This document shows positions 52,201-61,618 of a stretch of DNA of 64,000 nt, in pieces (the stretch's first letter is position 1; each line of letters opens with the position of its first letter). Source of the DNA: Chlamydiota bacterium (lineage in GTDB: Bacteria; Chlamydiota; Chlamydiia; Chlamydiales; JAAKFR01); contig JAJFLX010000017.1 of assembly GCA_021772465.1 (NCBI GenBank), positions 62,001 through 126,000 of the forward strand, read 5' to 3'. The notes beneath the pieces are model-generated. The model saw nothing but the letters and a program-made list of their open reading frames with translations. It was not told where the DNA came from and did no database searches. The translations under genes were made by a program, and so were the position numbers.

Positions 52201-54523
52201 AGGCAAGGTGGCTCACTTTTTCAAGCATGATCGCTCGGGTAATACCCTTCTTCAGATCGACTACACTTATGATCTTGCCCTCAATTGCACTTCTGAAACG
52301 TACCATCTCTATGATGGGACGACGTTTTTAAAAACCCAAACCAACCGGTGGACCTATGGACCGGGTGGGCAAATCAAAACTCTAATCGAGTCGGACGAAA
52401 AGAAGACTGAGCACCTCTATGACAAGCGAGGTAGGCTCTGCTTGAAAATCAAGCCTGATGCTTCTGAGCTTCACTACGAGTACGACTCGCTTGGTAGACT
52501 GGTGCGCTATTTCTCTCACGATTTCGACTACCACTATACTTTCGATGCTGGAGACCGTCCTATTGAGGTTAAGGACCTTGTCACAGGCGCAACGACTTTT
52601 CGGAGTTATAACGCTTTGGGTAACCTGACTCGAGAGAGGCTTGCCAATGGGCTTGAGATGAACTACAGCTACAATCGTCGGGGGCAGCGGCTCGAGTGTG
52701 TGCTCTCTGATGGGAGTACTATCGACTATACTTACTATGGGGGCCGACTTCATACTGTTTCTCGTGGGGAGTACATCCACACGTATGAAAAGCGCGATCT
52801 TGAGGGGAGGCTCACACTCTCCACGCTTCCTTTGGATTTAGGCTCTTATCGGATTAAGCGCGACGCTCTTTCTCGACCAGCTCAGATAGATGCTCCGGGT
52901 TACAGGGCGAGTTGCCGCTTTGATGAGTGTGGCAACTTGACTGACTATAGTTTCACTGATTCGATTGATACGTGGTCTGGCGTGTACCGTTACGATTCTC
53001 TTGACCAGCTAATTTCTGAGCGAGACCACAGCTATAGGCATGACTCGCTTTTCAATAGGCTTTCTAAGGATCACGCGGAGCACGAGACGAATGCTCTCAA
53101 TCAGACCCTTTCTGACGGCATACATCTCTATACTTATGACAGTAATGGGAATCTTCTTTCTGATGGGGTCCATGATTTTACCTACGATAGTCAAGACCGT
53201 CTTATTTCTGTTGCTTCTTCTGGTGAGGTCACTGAATACACTTATGATCCTTTCCACCGCAGGATGAGCAAGGAGGGGAAAAAGACGACGTACTACTTGT
53301 GGGATGGGGACAATGAGATTGGCTCGACGAGGAAGAGGAGCAAGCTTGAGGAGCTTCGGGTTTTAGGCGAGGGGCTTGGTGCTGAGATTGGGGCTACGAC
53401 TCTGATTGAGATTCGGGGGAGGGTTTACATTCCGATCCATGACTATAGGGGGAGTGTTGTGACATTGCTTGATCCCAAAAAGGGGTCGATCAAAGGGACT
53501 TACCGTTATACGGCTTTTGGGGAGGAGGTTACGAGGGGAGAGTGTATTCCTTGGAGGTTTTCGAGTAAGCGGGTGGACCCTGAGACGGACTATGTCTTTT
53601 TTGGGCGAAGGTATTATCGTCCTCATTTAGGGCGCTGGATAACTCCAGACCCTGAGGGTTTTGCTGATGGCCCTAACCTTTATGCATATGTGAAGAACAG
53701 CCCTTTGGTTTACTGTGACCCTTATGGGCTTACTGGGGAGAGCTCTCAAGAGGGGAGGCAGCCTGGTTGGATCAGAAGGCAGCTCCACCCCATTTTTAAG
53801 GGGATGTATCTGGGTGGAAAGCATGCAATATTGGTGCCTGGACTGCGCGATGTCTATGAGGCTGTTGGCCGCTGGGGTATGGGGGGTAAATTTTTTGAGC
53901 GATCAGACTATTTGAAAAACTATGCGAGATTTGAGACAATCCCTGGGAAACAAACTTCAACGGACATGTTTGCAATGACCTGTGGGCTCAATACTTCTTA
54001 CAAAGAGGCTAAAGCAGCAGCCTTAGCTGTATCTGAAAGTTATGGGGGTGTAGAGGTGCACATGCACTACCCGGGGTCGAGAGGGTTTGTAACTGATTTA
54101 TTGTATGCGGGTTTTCAGAAAATCGGGTGGGGGACAAATTTCGAAAAGAGTATGGCCAATCGAGTTGATCGTTTGTTGGATGGAAATGATAAACGGATGA
54201 CTTATTGGGTACATAGCTTGGGGGCTCAACGATTGAAGAATATGGGGAAATCCATGTCACCTAGTGTGCGGGCTCGGATAGACGTTAATGCTGCCGGTCC
54301 AGCGACTTGTATTCCTGACAAGTATTTCGGTTCTGCTACAAGTTTCATGAGCGCTATGGATCCAATCATCTTTGCGAATTTCTATAGCGTCGCATCACCG
54401 AATTCGAGTGTTACCTTCCTTAATCCTCATACGAATAACATGTTGACGGAGCACTCCTTTCTCGGACCCACCTATCGCTCTGCATTAGACGAGGTAGGTA
54501 GAGGTTATAGGGGATCGCACTAA
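49229..54523 (+). CDS. Rhs/YD-repeat protein with alpha/beta-hydrolase toxin C-terminus
   Basis: 1764 residues. A signal peptide (MNKAILTLLVISLAPFLRAE) is followed by an N-terminal beta region. Then comes a long array of YD repeats (about 350-1400, units such as YEYDSLGRLVRYF and YTYDEAGNQTEV) and the Rhs core end (about 1454-1500), with RRYYRPHLGRWITPDPEGF and NPLVYCDPYGL-like residues. The last ~265 residues are the variable toxin part: VHSLGAQ (Ser near 1660), SAMDPII (Asp near 1709) and TEHSFLGP (His near 1741), a lipase-like triad order. Export by the Sec system rather than VgrG-fusion makes it a surface or Tc-like protein. GAGGTGA ahead of the ATG supports the start. An immunity candidate follows after two bases. 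Confidence 0.85.
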   Translation: MNKAILTLLVISLAPFLRAESDDCFLGASERTTYLNQTTSFSRQLPKVNVVSGEYCEDACDYVLAGAEPLSIRRFYNHFSPGDLAFGHWRLNPESEMNFNCTSYFPNFVGVGTENGGFIKCTEQEGIRFTFASSDLARYSNGGELTGQNHPANLSVQAKIGNGINDKHTYHVTVLDGAGRKRVYETEKGTWKNFKEVPSFERYTLKETQPNGNVIHYTFEDYNYKITNRKEVKKGMGHRIDTHYIPSRIEAYSATGFFLGSIDFSYENSFKQDWSDSYKKRFVASTTISGSDGRSFVYHNQDRKVKGKKGRRLDINRVPSKRDSVMYRTEIPWKPEEKFVVNYRKASEYFQNNFLAHIEGPDRGRFCTTYDPETKKVTEQLAPSGPDGAGYPIARYEYHDEHTFVYDGEGGKTGYFYDETYRVNAIMSFLGDKTYSVERYFWSDTAGNLLKKSLEDASGKILQTTEFEYDQRHNATKVVSRCKGGERRIDRTYTQDGFNLLASESDRPRKGIFYTYVKGTNLPKTEFTYVDGNICQRTFYFYDEVIPSVATRIVQDDGSSEDVDDLRGVTYRKIKEMTLRYEQPCVGLPEKVEEKTIDEKGREISLGSVHYTYHPSGKVESESHYDATGTYRFTLHKTYDKRELPVSETDPLGRKTTYAYDRCFNLIEQKGPAPHMWRKWTYDFLKRPIEISESCSKNESLKTTHTYDRAGRVVATTDPCGAQTRYEYDSLDRCIATHHPDGAVTRCEYDLFNNVVKEIDPLGYETRTDYNGFGQKTAIYHPDGSEEFFAYNDLGQLIQETSPSGAVTHITYDAFDRPTSKRVVSSEGKLLKESTYTYSAFHLLSESHKDGPTTTYTYDFSGRKTSEAREGNTTRYYYDELGRCKEVHRADTIVCTDYDLGGQVISKCTLDPAREVLSRVEYTYDEAGNQTEVITSKGVTKTTYNAQKQPIKRVDPLGNETTYRYDYTEAGFVITEINPKGIESVSHQNLRGKVAHFFKHDRSGNTLLQIDYTYDLALNCTSETYHLYDGTTFLKTQTNRWTYGPGGQIKTLIESDEKKTEHLYDKRGRLCLKIKPDASELHYEYDSLGRLVRYFSHDFDYHYTFDAGDRPIEVKDLVTGATTFRSYNALGNLTRERLANGLEMNYSYNRRGQRLECVLSDGSTIDYTYYGGRLHTVSRGEYIHTYEKRDLEGRLTLSTLPLDLGSYRIKRDALSRPAQIDAPGYRASCRFDECGNLTDYSFTDSIDTWSGVYRYDSLDQLISERDHSYRHDSLFNRLSKDHAEHETNALNQTLSDGIHLYTYDSNGNLLSDGVHDFTYDSQDRLISVASSGEVTEYTYDPFHRRMSKEGKKTTYYLWDGDNEIGSTRKRSKLEELRVLGEGLGAEIGATTLIEIRGRVYIPIHDYRGSVVTLLDPKKGSIKGTYRYTAFGEEVTRGECIPWRFSSKRVDPETDYVFFGRRYYRPHLGRWITPDPEGFADGPNLYAYVKNSPLVYCDPYGLTGESSQEGRQPGWIRRQLHPIFKGMYLGGKHAILVPGLRDVYEAVGRWGMGGKFFERSDYLKNYARFETIPGKQTSTDMFAMTCGLNTSYKEAKAAALAVSESYGGVEVHMHYPGSRGFVTDLLYAGFQKIGWGTNFEKSMANRVDRLLDGNDKRMTYWVHSLGAQRLKNMGKSMSPSVRARIDVNAAGPATCIPDKYFGSATSFMSAMDPIIFANFYSVASPNSSVTFLNPHTNNMLTEHSFLGPTYRSALDEVGRGYRGSH

Positions 54524-54525
54524 TT

Positions 54526-55092
54526 ATGAAGACGTACAAATTGGTCTTGTTGTCGGTTTTTGGTTTTGTATTCTTGTTTTTGTTGTTTATGGTCGTTCCT
54601 ATCCCGCATCGACAACCCCTCTATGTGAAATTATCCAAAAAAATATTCTTTGATTATGCTAGAGATGTCAAACGGGAGTATAATCTTAATTTGTCTAAGG
54701 TAGGGGGGGCCATGATGCATGACGTCAAACAGGTCTTTGCAGGCTTTACTGGAGTCAGAAGCGTAACTCATGAAGAGGCCCGCCGGCTTTATGTGGAAGT
54801 TTTAGAAGGGTTTTTGGATCGTTACAATTCGAGTGAGGAGATCAGGCCCTACCTTCATGATTATCCATTTGGTGTATCCAATATTGAATTGATGCTTAGT
54901 TTTGTCGATGAAAATCGAGGGCGACCGGAGTATGGAAAAATGGCTTTGGTTTTTGTTGGAAAAGATCAAACAATTTACTATGAGACCTATAATCACCAAA
55001 ATAAGGATTTTGAGACCTTATTTTCTGAGCCCTACACCGAAGCTCGCGAGATAGTGATGGGCGAAAAGTCTTTTCTGCCCGAAGCAGTTTGA
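54526..55092 (+). CDS. Membrane-anchored putative immunity protein of the Rhs toxin
   Basis: 188 residues. One N-terminal helix (LVLLSVFGFVFLFLLFMVV) with the rest outside the cytoplasm. It begins two bases after the Rhs stop, the usual place of an immunity gene. The soluble part (YVEVLEGFLDRYNSS, NIELMLSFVDENRG, EPYTEAREIV) resembles the lipoprotein at 57860. Anchoring on the periplasmic side fits protection against a lipase-like toxin acting on membranes. No named immunity family is recognised, so the role rests on position. Confidence 0.6.
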   Translation: MKTYKLVLLSVFGFVFLFLLFMVVPIPHRQPLYVKLSKKIFFDYARDVKREYNLNLSKVGGAMMHDVKQVFAGFTGVRSVTHEEARRLYVEVLEGFLDRYNSSEEIRPYLHDYPFGVSNIELMLSFVDENRGRPEYGKMALVFVGKDQTIYYETYNHQNKDFETLFSEPYTEAREIVMGEKSFLPEAV

Positions 55093-55407
55093 ATAACATC
55101 GGCGGCGACCAGCTAGACATTTGGAAGCTCAACTTGCGTTAAGTCGGCATGATTCTTTGATCGATCTTTTCAAGCGATCCCAAATTCTAAATGGGATGCG
55201 AATAATAATGTCAGAGGCTAAGGATTTTGATAAGATTTTTATTTCTAGATAGTTAAGACTGTTTGCAGTCAACTATTCTGATAATTTCCAAAAAAAACCG
55301 ATTGCCCTTTTTCTCGAATGTTAATAAACGTTTAAGACCTGCGAGAGAAGGAACTCTAGTCTCAAAGAACATCCGACCTCAAGGGATTCGAAATAAAAGG
55401 AAAGTTT
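55093..55407. other. Intergenic region without a recognisable gene
   Basis: 315 bases with no supported gene. It holds two short hairpins, one around 55177-55203 (ATCCCA/TGGGAT arms) and one around 55253-55276 (AGTT..GACTG/CAGTC.AACT arms). A fragment near 55094-55141 reads NNIGGDQLDIWKLNLR and stop, perhaps a relic. An AAAGGAAAG site at the end serves the next gene. Confidence 0.4.
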
Positions 55408-55755
55408 ATGAAAAAAATATTTTATACCTTAATGCTGACGGCTGCGATTGTAGCAGCACCTACAATTCAAGCAAAAGTTTCTTCAGATACAACTAAGCTT
55501 GAAGAAGTTGTTTTGACTCTTCCATTTGAAGAGCTTATTATTTCTCCTGAAGGAATTTTAGTGAATTATGAGGGTGATCTCTTAGCTGTACATGCTCTTG
55601 TAAGACATGGTGAACAATGGAGAGTAAGAGCAGGAGGTAGTCGCTATTTTAGATGCTTAAATGGACATTGGCGTGCCTGTCCTATTTGTGGCGGATGTGC
55701 TGTTTCAGATTGTGATTACTATTGTGATGGCTATTGTTGTACTTATGGACATTAG
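55408..55755 (+). CDS. Small exported cysteine-rich protein (module copy 2)
   Basis: 115 residues with a clean signal peptide (MKKIFYTLMLTAAIVAAPTIQA). The mature part begins with a beta-like segment (EELIISPEGILVNYEGDLLA) shared with copies 1 and 3. It ends in a dense cysteine region, from RCLNGHWRACPICGGC through SDCDYYCDGYCC: nine cysteines in about 40 residues, with C-x2-C-x2-C-x4-C-x3-C spacing as in copy 3. It could bind metal or form disulfides in the oxidising envelope. AAAGGAAAG precedes the ATG. The partner gene follows after 73 bases. No known family. Confidence 0.75.
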   Translation: MKKIFYTLMLTAAIVAAPTIQAKVSSDTTKLEEVVLTLPFEELIISPEGILVNYEGDLLAVHALVRHGEQWRVRAGGSRYFRCLNGHWRACPICGGCAVSDCDYYCDGYCCTYGH

Positions 55756-55828
55756 AAAAAACCCGCCAACATCTCCTTGAAAAATGTGGTGGAAAGGTGG
55801 GCTATATAGTTTATGCAGAAGGAATTGT

Positions 55829-57682
55829 ATGAGATGGATTTTTAGTGTTGTTTTGTTGAGTTTATGTTTGAGCATGAGAGGCGCTCCCATAACTCTAGAA
55901 GACCCAAATGATTATCGAGTTTTGGACCAGTTTTTTAAATTGATGTGCACTCATGCGGAATATGGATACGTATTAGAAGGCTCGAAACCCATTTCTCAGA
56001 TGAATATACTGCCTTTGGATGATTTGATCGCTCCTCAAAGCCTAAATTTTCAAATGAGCACTTGCGCTCGAGAAGCAATCAGAATATGGACACAAATTTG
56101 TCCTGATCAGGATGATTTTGTTTTGAAAGCAACTGAAATTCATGATTATTTCTTGAATCCAGTTTATGAGTTAACCTTTATTAATGTTCCAAAACTTCGT
56201 TCAGAAATTGAGGACAATATTGCCCTATTCCGTTACGTTTTGGGACCAACCATTGATTCTGAACAATTGGTAAAAGATATTATAGAGTCAAAAATATCTC
56301 TTAATGAAATTCTCCAGGGAGATAAGGTCCTAACAGGAATTGTCCTTGGCTATGGTTGCTATAATAGCTTAATGCATAGTCGGGCTGAAAAAATTCAAAA
56401 TGCACTAATTGCTAGAGATCAACCTCCTTTCAAATCGAATAGCAATTTGATGGATCATCAGGGAGGAATTACCGAATGGGATGAAATCCAGCTCAAAGTG
56501 GTATTTTTATCACAAAGTAACGAAGAACTTTCTAATGCGGAATATGACAACATCCTAAAGCCGGGCCTAAGGTTTTTTAGCTTACAGGATGAACTTGATG
56601 CGATTCTATCTCAACGAGATAATGTTCCTATGAACCTTTCCAAAGACAAACCACGCTTTGTGTTTGGGGCATATAAACATGTTGATAATCAAAACATTAT
56701 CACTACTCTTGAAGATTCCCAGAAAAAAACCAAAGCGTTACTCAGTCGCCCTGATTTCTTAGCCTATGTTTTGGAAAAAATTACGGGTAAAAAACCTCTT
56801 ATGCCATCTGTTTTTTCAGAAGCTTCATCAAGCATGCTTACACCACAAGAAAAAGCAGAATCTTTGGTAGCTGAGACAATCTGGATGATGGGGAATCAGC
56901 TAGATATTGAAACTATACCAGAATTTGTTGATGCATTTTGTCGAAGTGATCCTTCAGAAATAGCGAGAGGCAGGACTCATGCAGTTCCAGGTGCCCTTGG
57001 GGGTTTGAAACGAGCCAAATTAAATCTTCAATTTGCTGAAGCGTGGTTTACAATAATGCCAAAGGCAAAACATCTCAAAGAAATTATTCCCAATTCTCTC
57101 TATTTTGAGCCAGTAACAGTGGGCGAAGGGAAAAAAGTTGATTCGCTTGATCGACTATTAGTGAGTTACACTATAGAGGATCAGTACAATAACATTTTAA
57201 CCGCCTGCCATCGTAAATGGATAAAATTAAGTACCACTATTTCTGGTTTCGCATATGGTGTCCAAGGTATGCGGGAAGGAGAAACACGTACTATCTATAT
57301 TCATCCTTCTCTTGCCTATGGAGCTCTTACCACGCTTCCTCCCTGCTCATCACTTGTTATAAATATAACTCTACACCAAATTGACGAGAACTCTCCCGTA
57401 AACCTTTTTCCTTTAAAAAACATTGATCTTGCATGGATTAAAGATCAGAATTTTTACGGTGAGGTCGAAAAAGCTAATTATCAAATGGCAAGATCATTTG
57501 GAAGCCGATGGGGCACGTGGATAAAACAAAGCTCAGATTTGGATTTTTTAAACATTTGCGATCAGCTGAAACAGATGTCGACCCAAAATAAAAATAATTT
57601 TAAACTCAAGTGCAATAATGAGAAACAAAAAATCAGAGAACATATAAGTAACCATGTTTTTTGGAATATCATATCACAATAA
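55829..57682 (+). CDS. Exported protein with novel N-terminal domain and FKBP/Mip-like prolyl isomerase (module copy 2)
   Basis: 617 residues from the ATG with AGAAGGA ahead. A signal peptide (MRWIFSVVLLSLCLSMRGA) leads to a unique domain of about 320 residues shared with copies 1 and 3 (FFKLM, YGYVLEGSKPI, FRYVLGPTI, IVLGYGCYNSLMHSR). Then a helical stretch like the Mip/FKBP N-terminal dimerisation region (SLVAETIWMMGNQLDIETI) precedes a C-terminal FKBP domain (about 430-540) with YGVQGMREGETRTIYIHP and LAYGALTTLPPCSSLVINI. FKBP enzymes turn prolyl bonds; chlamydial Mip is a surface virulence factor. Some active-site aromatic residues look altered, so catalysis is not certain. Confidence 0.75.
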   Translation: MRWIFSVVLLSLCLSMRGAPITLEDPNDYRVLDQFFKLMCTHAEYGYVLEGSKPISQMNILPLDDLIAPQSLNFQMSTCAREAIRIWTQICPDQDDFVLKATEIHDYFLNPVYELTFINVPKLRSEIEDNIALFRYVLGPTIDSEQLVKDIIESKISLNEILQGDKVLTGIVLGYGCYNSLMHSRAEKIQNALIARDQPPFKSNSNLMDHQGGITEWDEIQLKVVFLSQSNEELSNAEYDNILKPGLRFFSLQDELDAILSQRDNVPMNLSKDKPRFVFGAYKHVDNQNIITTLEDSQKKTKALLSRPDFLAYVLEKITGKKPLMPSVFSEASSSMLTPQEKAESLVAETIWMMGNQLDIETIPEFVDAFCRSDPSEIARGRTHAVPGALGGLKRAKLNLQFAEAWFTIMPKAKHLKEIIPNSLYFEPVTVGEGKKVDSLDRLLVSYTIEDQYNNILTACHRKWIKLSTTISGFAYGVQGMREGETRTIYIHPSLAYGALTTLPPCSSLVINITLHQIDENSPVNLFPLKNIDLAWIKDQNFYGEVEKANYQMARSFGSRWGTWIKQSSDLDFLNICDQLKQMSTQNKNNFKLKCNNEKQKIREHISNHVFWNIISQ

Positions 57683-57859
57683 TTAAACTTTACATGAACT
57701 ACCGGGAGGCCAATTCATTTTAGAAGTGGTGTGATAGACTGTCGTAGTGATTTCAGCTCGCATTGGATGCGAAGTAACTTATGAGCTGTGTGCCAGTGAG
57801 ACGATTGACCAGTGAACCAAGAAGAAATTGAAAATTATAAAAAATAGGTGGGGGAAAAA

Positions 57860-58375
57860 GTGAAGTCTCAGATGTTAGTATTTTTTTTGATTCCTGTTTT
57901 CTGCTTTGCTTGCAGTCAAGATTACTCCGAGCAGAGGAGCAAATCAAAAGCCAGGGTAGTCAAGGAATTTTTCAAGGAGCTAGATATTGAAGGTCTTGAG
58001 CCTATAGGTGTTGGAGGAGGGGTTGACAGCAAGAAAAAAAATCGACTTATCGAATTCACTTTTACGTATCCCCATTTAATAGATGTTAAAAAAGGTAGAG
58101 AGTTAATTTATAATATTAATGAAAAGTTTTTGTCTGTCGCTAGAAATGATGATGTTTTTTCTTCTTTTTTGGAAGTAAGTCCCATAGATCCAAATATTTT
58201 GATTTTAAGTATTCTGCCGTGCAAGGGGAATGAAATAGTCAGTATCAGACTTATGGATGAACAAATAAGCTTTTACACAGATGATGGAAACGAGTATGCA
58301 CCATATAGAACAATGCATACTGAATCCTACCAAGAAGCGAAGAAAATAATCGCAGACCAAAGAACTGAAGGTTGA
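57860..58375 (+). CDS. Lipoprotein related to the Rhs immunity candidate
   Basis: 171 residues from the GTG with GGTGGGGGA ahead. A signal (MKSQMLVFFLIPVFCFAC) ends in a likely lipidated cysteine, although the lipobox is not ideal. The mature protein parallels the one at 54526 (NINEKFLSVARND, NILILSILP, ESYQEAKKII), so it looks like a paralogue. There is no toxin gene directly upstream, so it would be an orphan immunity-like lipoprotein. The 240-base gap that follows (58376-58615) holds no gene that I can see. Confidence 0.6.
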   Translation: MKSQMLVFFLIPVFCFACSQDYSEQRSKSKARVVKEFFKELDIEGLEPIGVGGGVDSKKKNRLIEFTFTYPHLIDVKKGRELIYNINEKFLSVARNDDVFSSFLEVSPIDPNILILSILPCKGNEIVSIRLMDEQISFYTDDGNEYAPYRTMHTESYQEAKKIIADQRTEG

Positions 58376-58615
58376 TCATCACTTATCCTAATGCCTTAAA
58401 AAGGTTTCTTTAGAGTAGTAAGTTTTAGATTTGTACAGATACTTTAAGGGTTACTCTCTCTAACGTAGATCGGGGGTATCTTGGCCCTAGAACTTGAAAT
58501 GGCAGCAAAAAACAACATCTGAGCCAATGCTTGTTTAAATCTTCTTGTGTAAGAAATACGTTTTCGCTTTACTCCCTCACTTTCTGAGTGATGCCAATAG
58601 GGGAGGCTCTTTAAA

Positions 58616-61600
58616 ATGATAATTTTTGTAATACTAGTCCCTATTTTGTGGGTTTACAGTGTACTGATTGGCCGCATAAAACGGTGCGAGATTGCTATAA
58701 AAAAATTGGAATCACGTGTTGCCAGGGTTACTGCTTCTGAGATCGAGAATTCACATTCTTCTGCTCCTCACAAGGACCTCGACCAATCTGAAGACTTCTC
58801 AACCTCAATTAAAATTGAGGCTGAAGCGGAGTGTGTTAAAACGCCCAGCTACTCGATCTCCACGGCTCAACTTAGCAGCAAACAATCAAGTGTCGATCGG
58901 GAAGAGCCGGAAAATTCAACTTGCAGAGAAAAATCTGGATCTACAACTAAGTTTACTCAGCCTTCTTCCAATCCAGAGTCTTCAAGCAAAAGGGCGAGGT
59001 ATTTTCGATTGCCAACTTTCATAAAGGAGAATTGGTTGGGAGTATTTGGCTCCATTGCGCTCGTCGCAGGAGCGGTATTCTTCGGCTTAACTGCTGAAAT
59101 AATGCAACAACCACAGGCTCGAGTCGCTGTAATGCTTCTGGCTTCACTGCTCTTTTTTGTTGTGGGTTACAGACTGAAAAGCAGTGGTCCTTGGTCTGGT
59201 TTTGGAGGCACCCTGAAAGCAATAGCTGGTGCAGTTATTCTCTTTACCGCAGTAGGCTCATCTGGAATTGAGGGATTGAAGTGTATTGACTCTTCGCTTT
59301 ATGCCGGGGGCTTTTTGTCGATAGGGATTGTGATAAACCTTCTCCTTGCAATCAGTTCTGCATCACAGATTTTAGCAGGATTCCACGTTCTATTGAGCAT
59401 TGTTGCCCTATGTCTTACGCCCCAAGCTGTCTTTCTGCTCCCAATGGGGATGATAGTTGGAGCAATTGGTTTATTCAATTCATACCGATCAAAATGGAAT
59501 CTCAATTTTCTGATGATCACCATTAGTTTTGCCTTTCAGAATTTCTATTGGTCTCTTGAACTCGGTAAAGAACTTCTCCCTCTGGACCATGGGATTGCAG
59601 TGGGTTGCTCAATCGTTATTGGCGTGCTGGGAAGCTTGATCCATTACAGTAAAAAATACACATCCTCGAATTTTGAGCCGTTTTCTTTAGCCACACATGC
59701 CGCAAACTTGGGGTTCTTGATATTAAATATATGGCTTCATGCTCCATTTCTTAAGTGGATTCCTCTTCTTTTTGGCAGTATGGCTATTGTTGGATTTTTC
59801 TTGGCTCGAAAAACTCAAAAAAATGGCATTTCCTGGTTGTATCATACGGATATTTTATTTTCTCAACTCCTAGCGCTCTCTTCAATTCTTTCCATCGGGA
59901 TGTTATCCGTAGGTACCTTAGATATTTGTATCCTAGTTTTCATGGAGACCCTCATATTCACTTTGGTCTTCCAGGTTATGCAAAATCGATTTATTGCACG
60001 AATAGGTGGAGGATGTCTGCTCATCGTTTCATTGATCTTGATGCTTCTATTTCTCAATGAGTGGTTAATCTCATTTGCAGAGAGCGACTTAGCTCTTTTC
60101 CTCCGATTGGGTGTGGTAATTACGGGGATTGGGATCTACTATCTTTTGCATAGTCGCAAGAGGTGTGAAATTTTAGATGTGCAATCCATCTTCTCTGCAA
60201 AACGAGATTCGAAGCACTCTCTCCCAATTGCAGCCATATTAGGTGGAATATTTTTCAGTGCAATGTATCTGATTGGCTTCAGGCTTTTTTTTATACAAGC
60301 AGTTTCGTTCCTAGCAGTCACAGCATTAATTTATTGGAGAAAATATCGAGAAGATTCAACGACTGACCTGGTATTTGCTATCGTGCTCATCAGCATGCAC
60401 GTGCTCAACTGGCTAGACCTTACCTCTAGTATATTTCTGCAGAAAAATAGCATGACTCTCTTGTCGAGCTACCAATCCCTTGGCCTTTTGTCACTAGAAA
60501 TCTTTTTGATAGGAGGTAACTTTCTAGAATTTAAGCTATGGAAAAAAAATCTGAGCTCTATGTTTATCTACGCCTTTGGTCTGCAGTTAGGTTTAGTCGC
60601 CTATGCGTTCACAAAAGGTACGAATACATTTACTCCTGGGTTTGTCTTTTTGGGTCTCTCAGTAGCGATATTGGAGGTTGCTAAATCACTTCCTAAACGA
60701 TTAAAAATTAACGATAAATACAAGTTAAGAGTCGAGGAAAGCTTCATTCAAGTAGGATATGCATACCTGATTTGTTTTATAATCCACTTCTTGACTGTGC
60801 AGCTCCAAATAAACCCTGTTTGGCATAGCTTCTCTTTGCGTTGGGTAGCAGAGCTTTTTGGGATCTCGACAATTTTCTATTGGTTGGCTTTCTGTCCAAG
60901 AAGAGCAAATTATTTGCAATTGACTCAGGCTGCACAAAAAAATCTTGTTGAAATCTGCCTAGGATTAATCACTCTATGTATTTTGCTTGAGACATCTGAA
61001 TTTTTGAGACCTCTTTTTTGGGCCGGAATGAGTGTCGGGTTATTGGTAGGAAATATTTATTTTAGCTGGTCGAAGCGGCTATGTAGGTATTCCTGGTTTT
61101 ATTTTATCGCTTCAATAGGTCATATGGCATTTGTTACAAGCACCTTGAAAATGCCAAAACTATTTTGGATAGAGACGTCCTATTTGTTCATCCTGCTAAC
61201 AATTGTACTTCAAGCTACTTATGCTTGCCTTGTCTATCTAAAGCAATCGGAAATAAGAGCTGGATTACAAGGGTTTAGTTCTTCCATTTATCGTTACAAA
61301 AACCTTAACATTCTCTTGCCCAATTTTTTAGGTGTTGCATTGCTCTTGGCTTTCAATTTCGAGAAAGCTCTTTTAACTCTTTTATGGGTTGGTTTGATTT
61401 GTGCTTATATGTCTGTGGGATTATTAGTTAGGTCAAAAAGTAGCATTCAAATTGGTACGGCCACTCTTATATTTTGCGCCACTAGGCTTCTTATATTTGA
61501 TTTGGTCCAAAGCGATTTAGGGGTGCGAGCCATTGTTTTTATCGGAGTTGGAGTTTTTTCTTTAACTACAAGTGTCTTGTATAAAAAATACAAACACCGA

Positions 61601-61618
61601 ATTATTACAAATGAATAA
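58616..61618 (+). CDS. Large polytopic membrane protein, DUF2339-like
   Basis: 1000 residues. A first helix with a short coiled segment (about 1-45) is followed by a polar, Ser-rich cytoplasmic stretch (to about 135). After that the sequence is almost continuous hydrophobic helices (25 or more) to the end, beginning with ENWLGVFGSIALVAGAVFFG. This build, and the opening of the membrane part, is that of DUF2339 proteins, whose role is unknown. GGGGAGG nine bases ahead fixes the start. It overlaps the protease gene by eight bases. Possible roles in polysaccharide or lipid handling are speculation. Confidence 0.75.
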   Translation: MIIFVILVPILWVYSVLIGRIKRCEIAIKKLESRVARVTASEIENSHSSAPHKDLDQSEDFSTSIKIEAEAECVKTPSYSISTAQLSSKQSSVDREEPENSTCREKSGSTTKFTQPSSNPESSSKRARYFRLPTFIKENWLGVFGSIALVAGAVFFGLTAEIMQQPQARVAVMLLASLLFFVVGYRLKSSGPWSGFGGTLKAIAGAVILFTAVGSSGIEGLKCIDSSLYAGGFLSIGIVINLLLAISSASQILAGFHVLLSIVALCLTPQAVFLLPMGMIVGAIGLFNSYRSKWNLNFLMITISFAFQNFYWSLELGKELLPLDHGIAVGCSIVIGVLGSLIHYSKKYTSSNFEPFSLATHAANLGFLILNIWLHAPFLKWIPLLFGSMAIVGFFLARKTQKNGISWLYHTDILFSQLLALSSILSIGMLSVGTLDICILVFMETLIFTLVFQVMQNRFIARIGGGCLLIVSLILMLLFLNEWLISFAESDLALFLRLGVVITGIGIYYLLHSRKRCEILDVQSIFSAKRDSKHSLPIAAILGGIFFSAMYLIGFRLFFIQAVSFLAVTALIYWRKYREDSTTDLVFAIVLISMHVLNWLDLTSSIFLQKNSMTLLSSYQSLGLLSLEIFLIGGNFLEFKLWKKNLSSMFIYAFGLQLGLVAYAFTKGTNTFTPGFVFLGLSVAILEVAKSLPKRLKINDKYKLRVEESFIQVGYAYLICFIIHFLTVQLQINPVWHSFSLRWVAELFGISTIFYWLAFCPRRANYLQLTQAAQKNLVEICLGLITLCILLETSEFLRPLFWAGMSVGLLVGNIYFSWSKRLCRYSWFYFIASIGHMAFVTSTLKMPKLFWIETSYLFILLTIVLQATYACLVYLKQSEIRAGLQGFSSSIYRYKNLNILLPNFLGVALLLAFNFEKALLTLLWVGLICAYMSVGLLVRSKSSIQIGTATLIFCATRLLIFDLVQSDLGVRAIVFIGVGVFSLTTSVLYKKYKHRIITNE

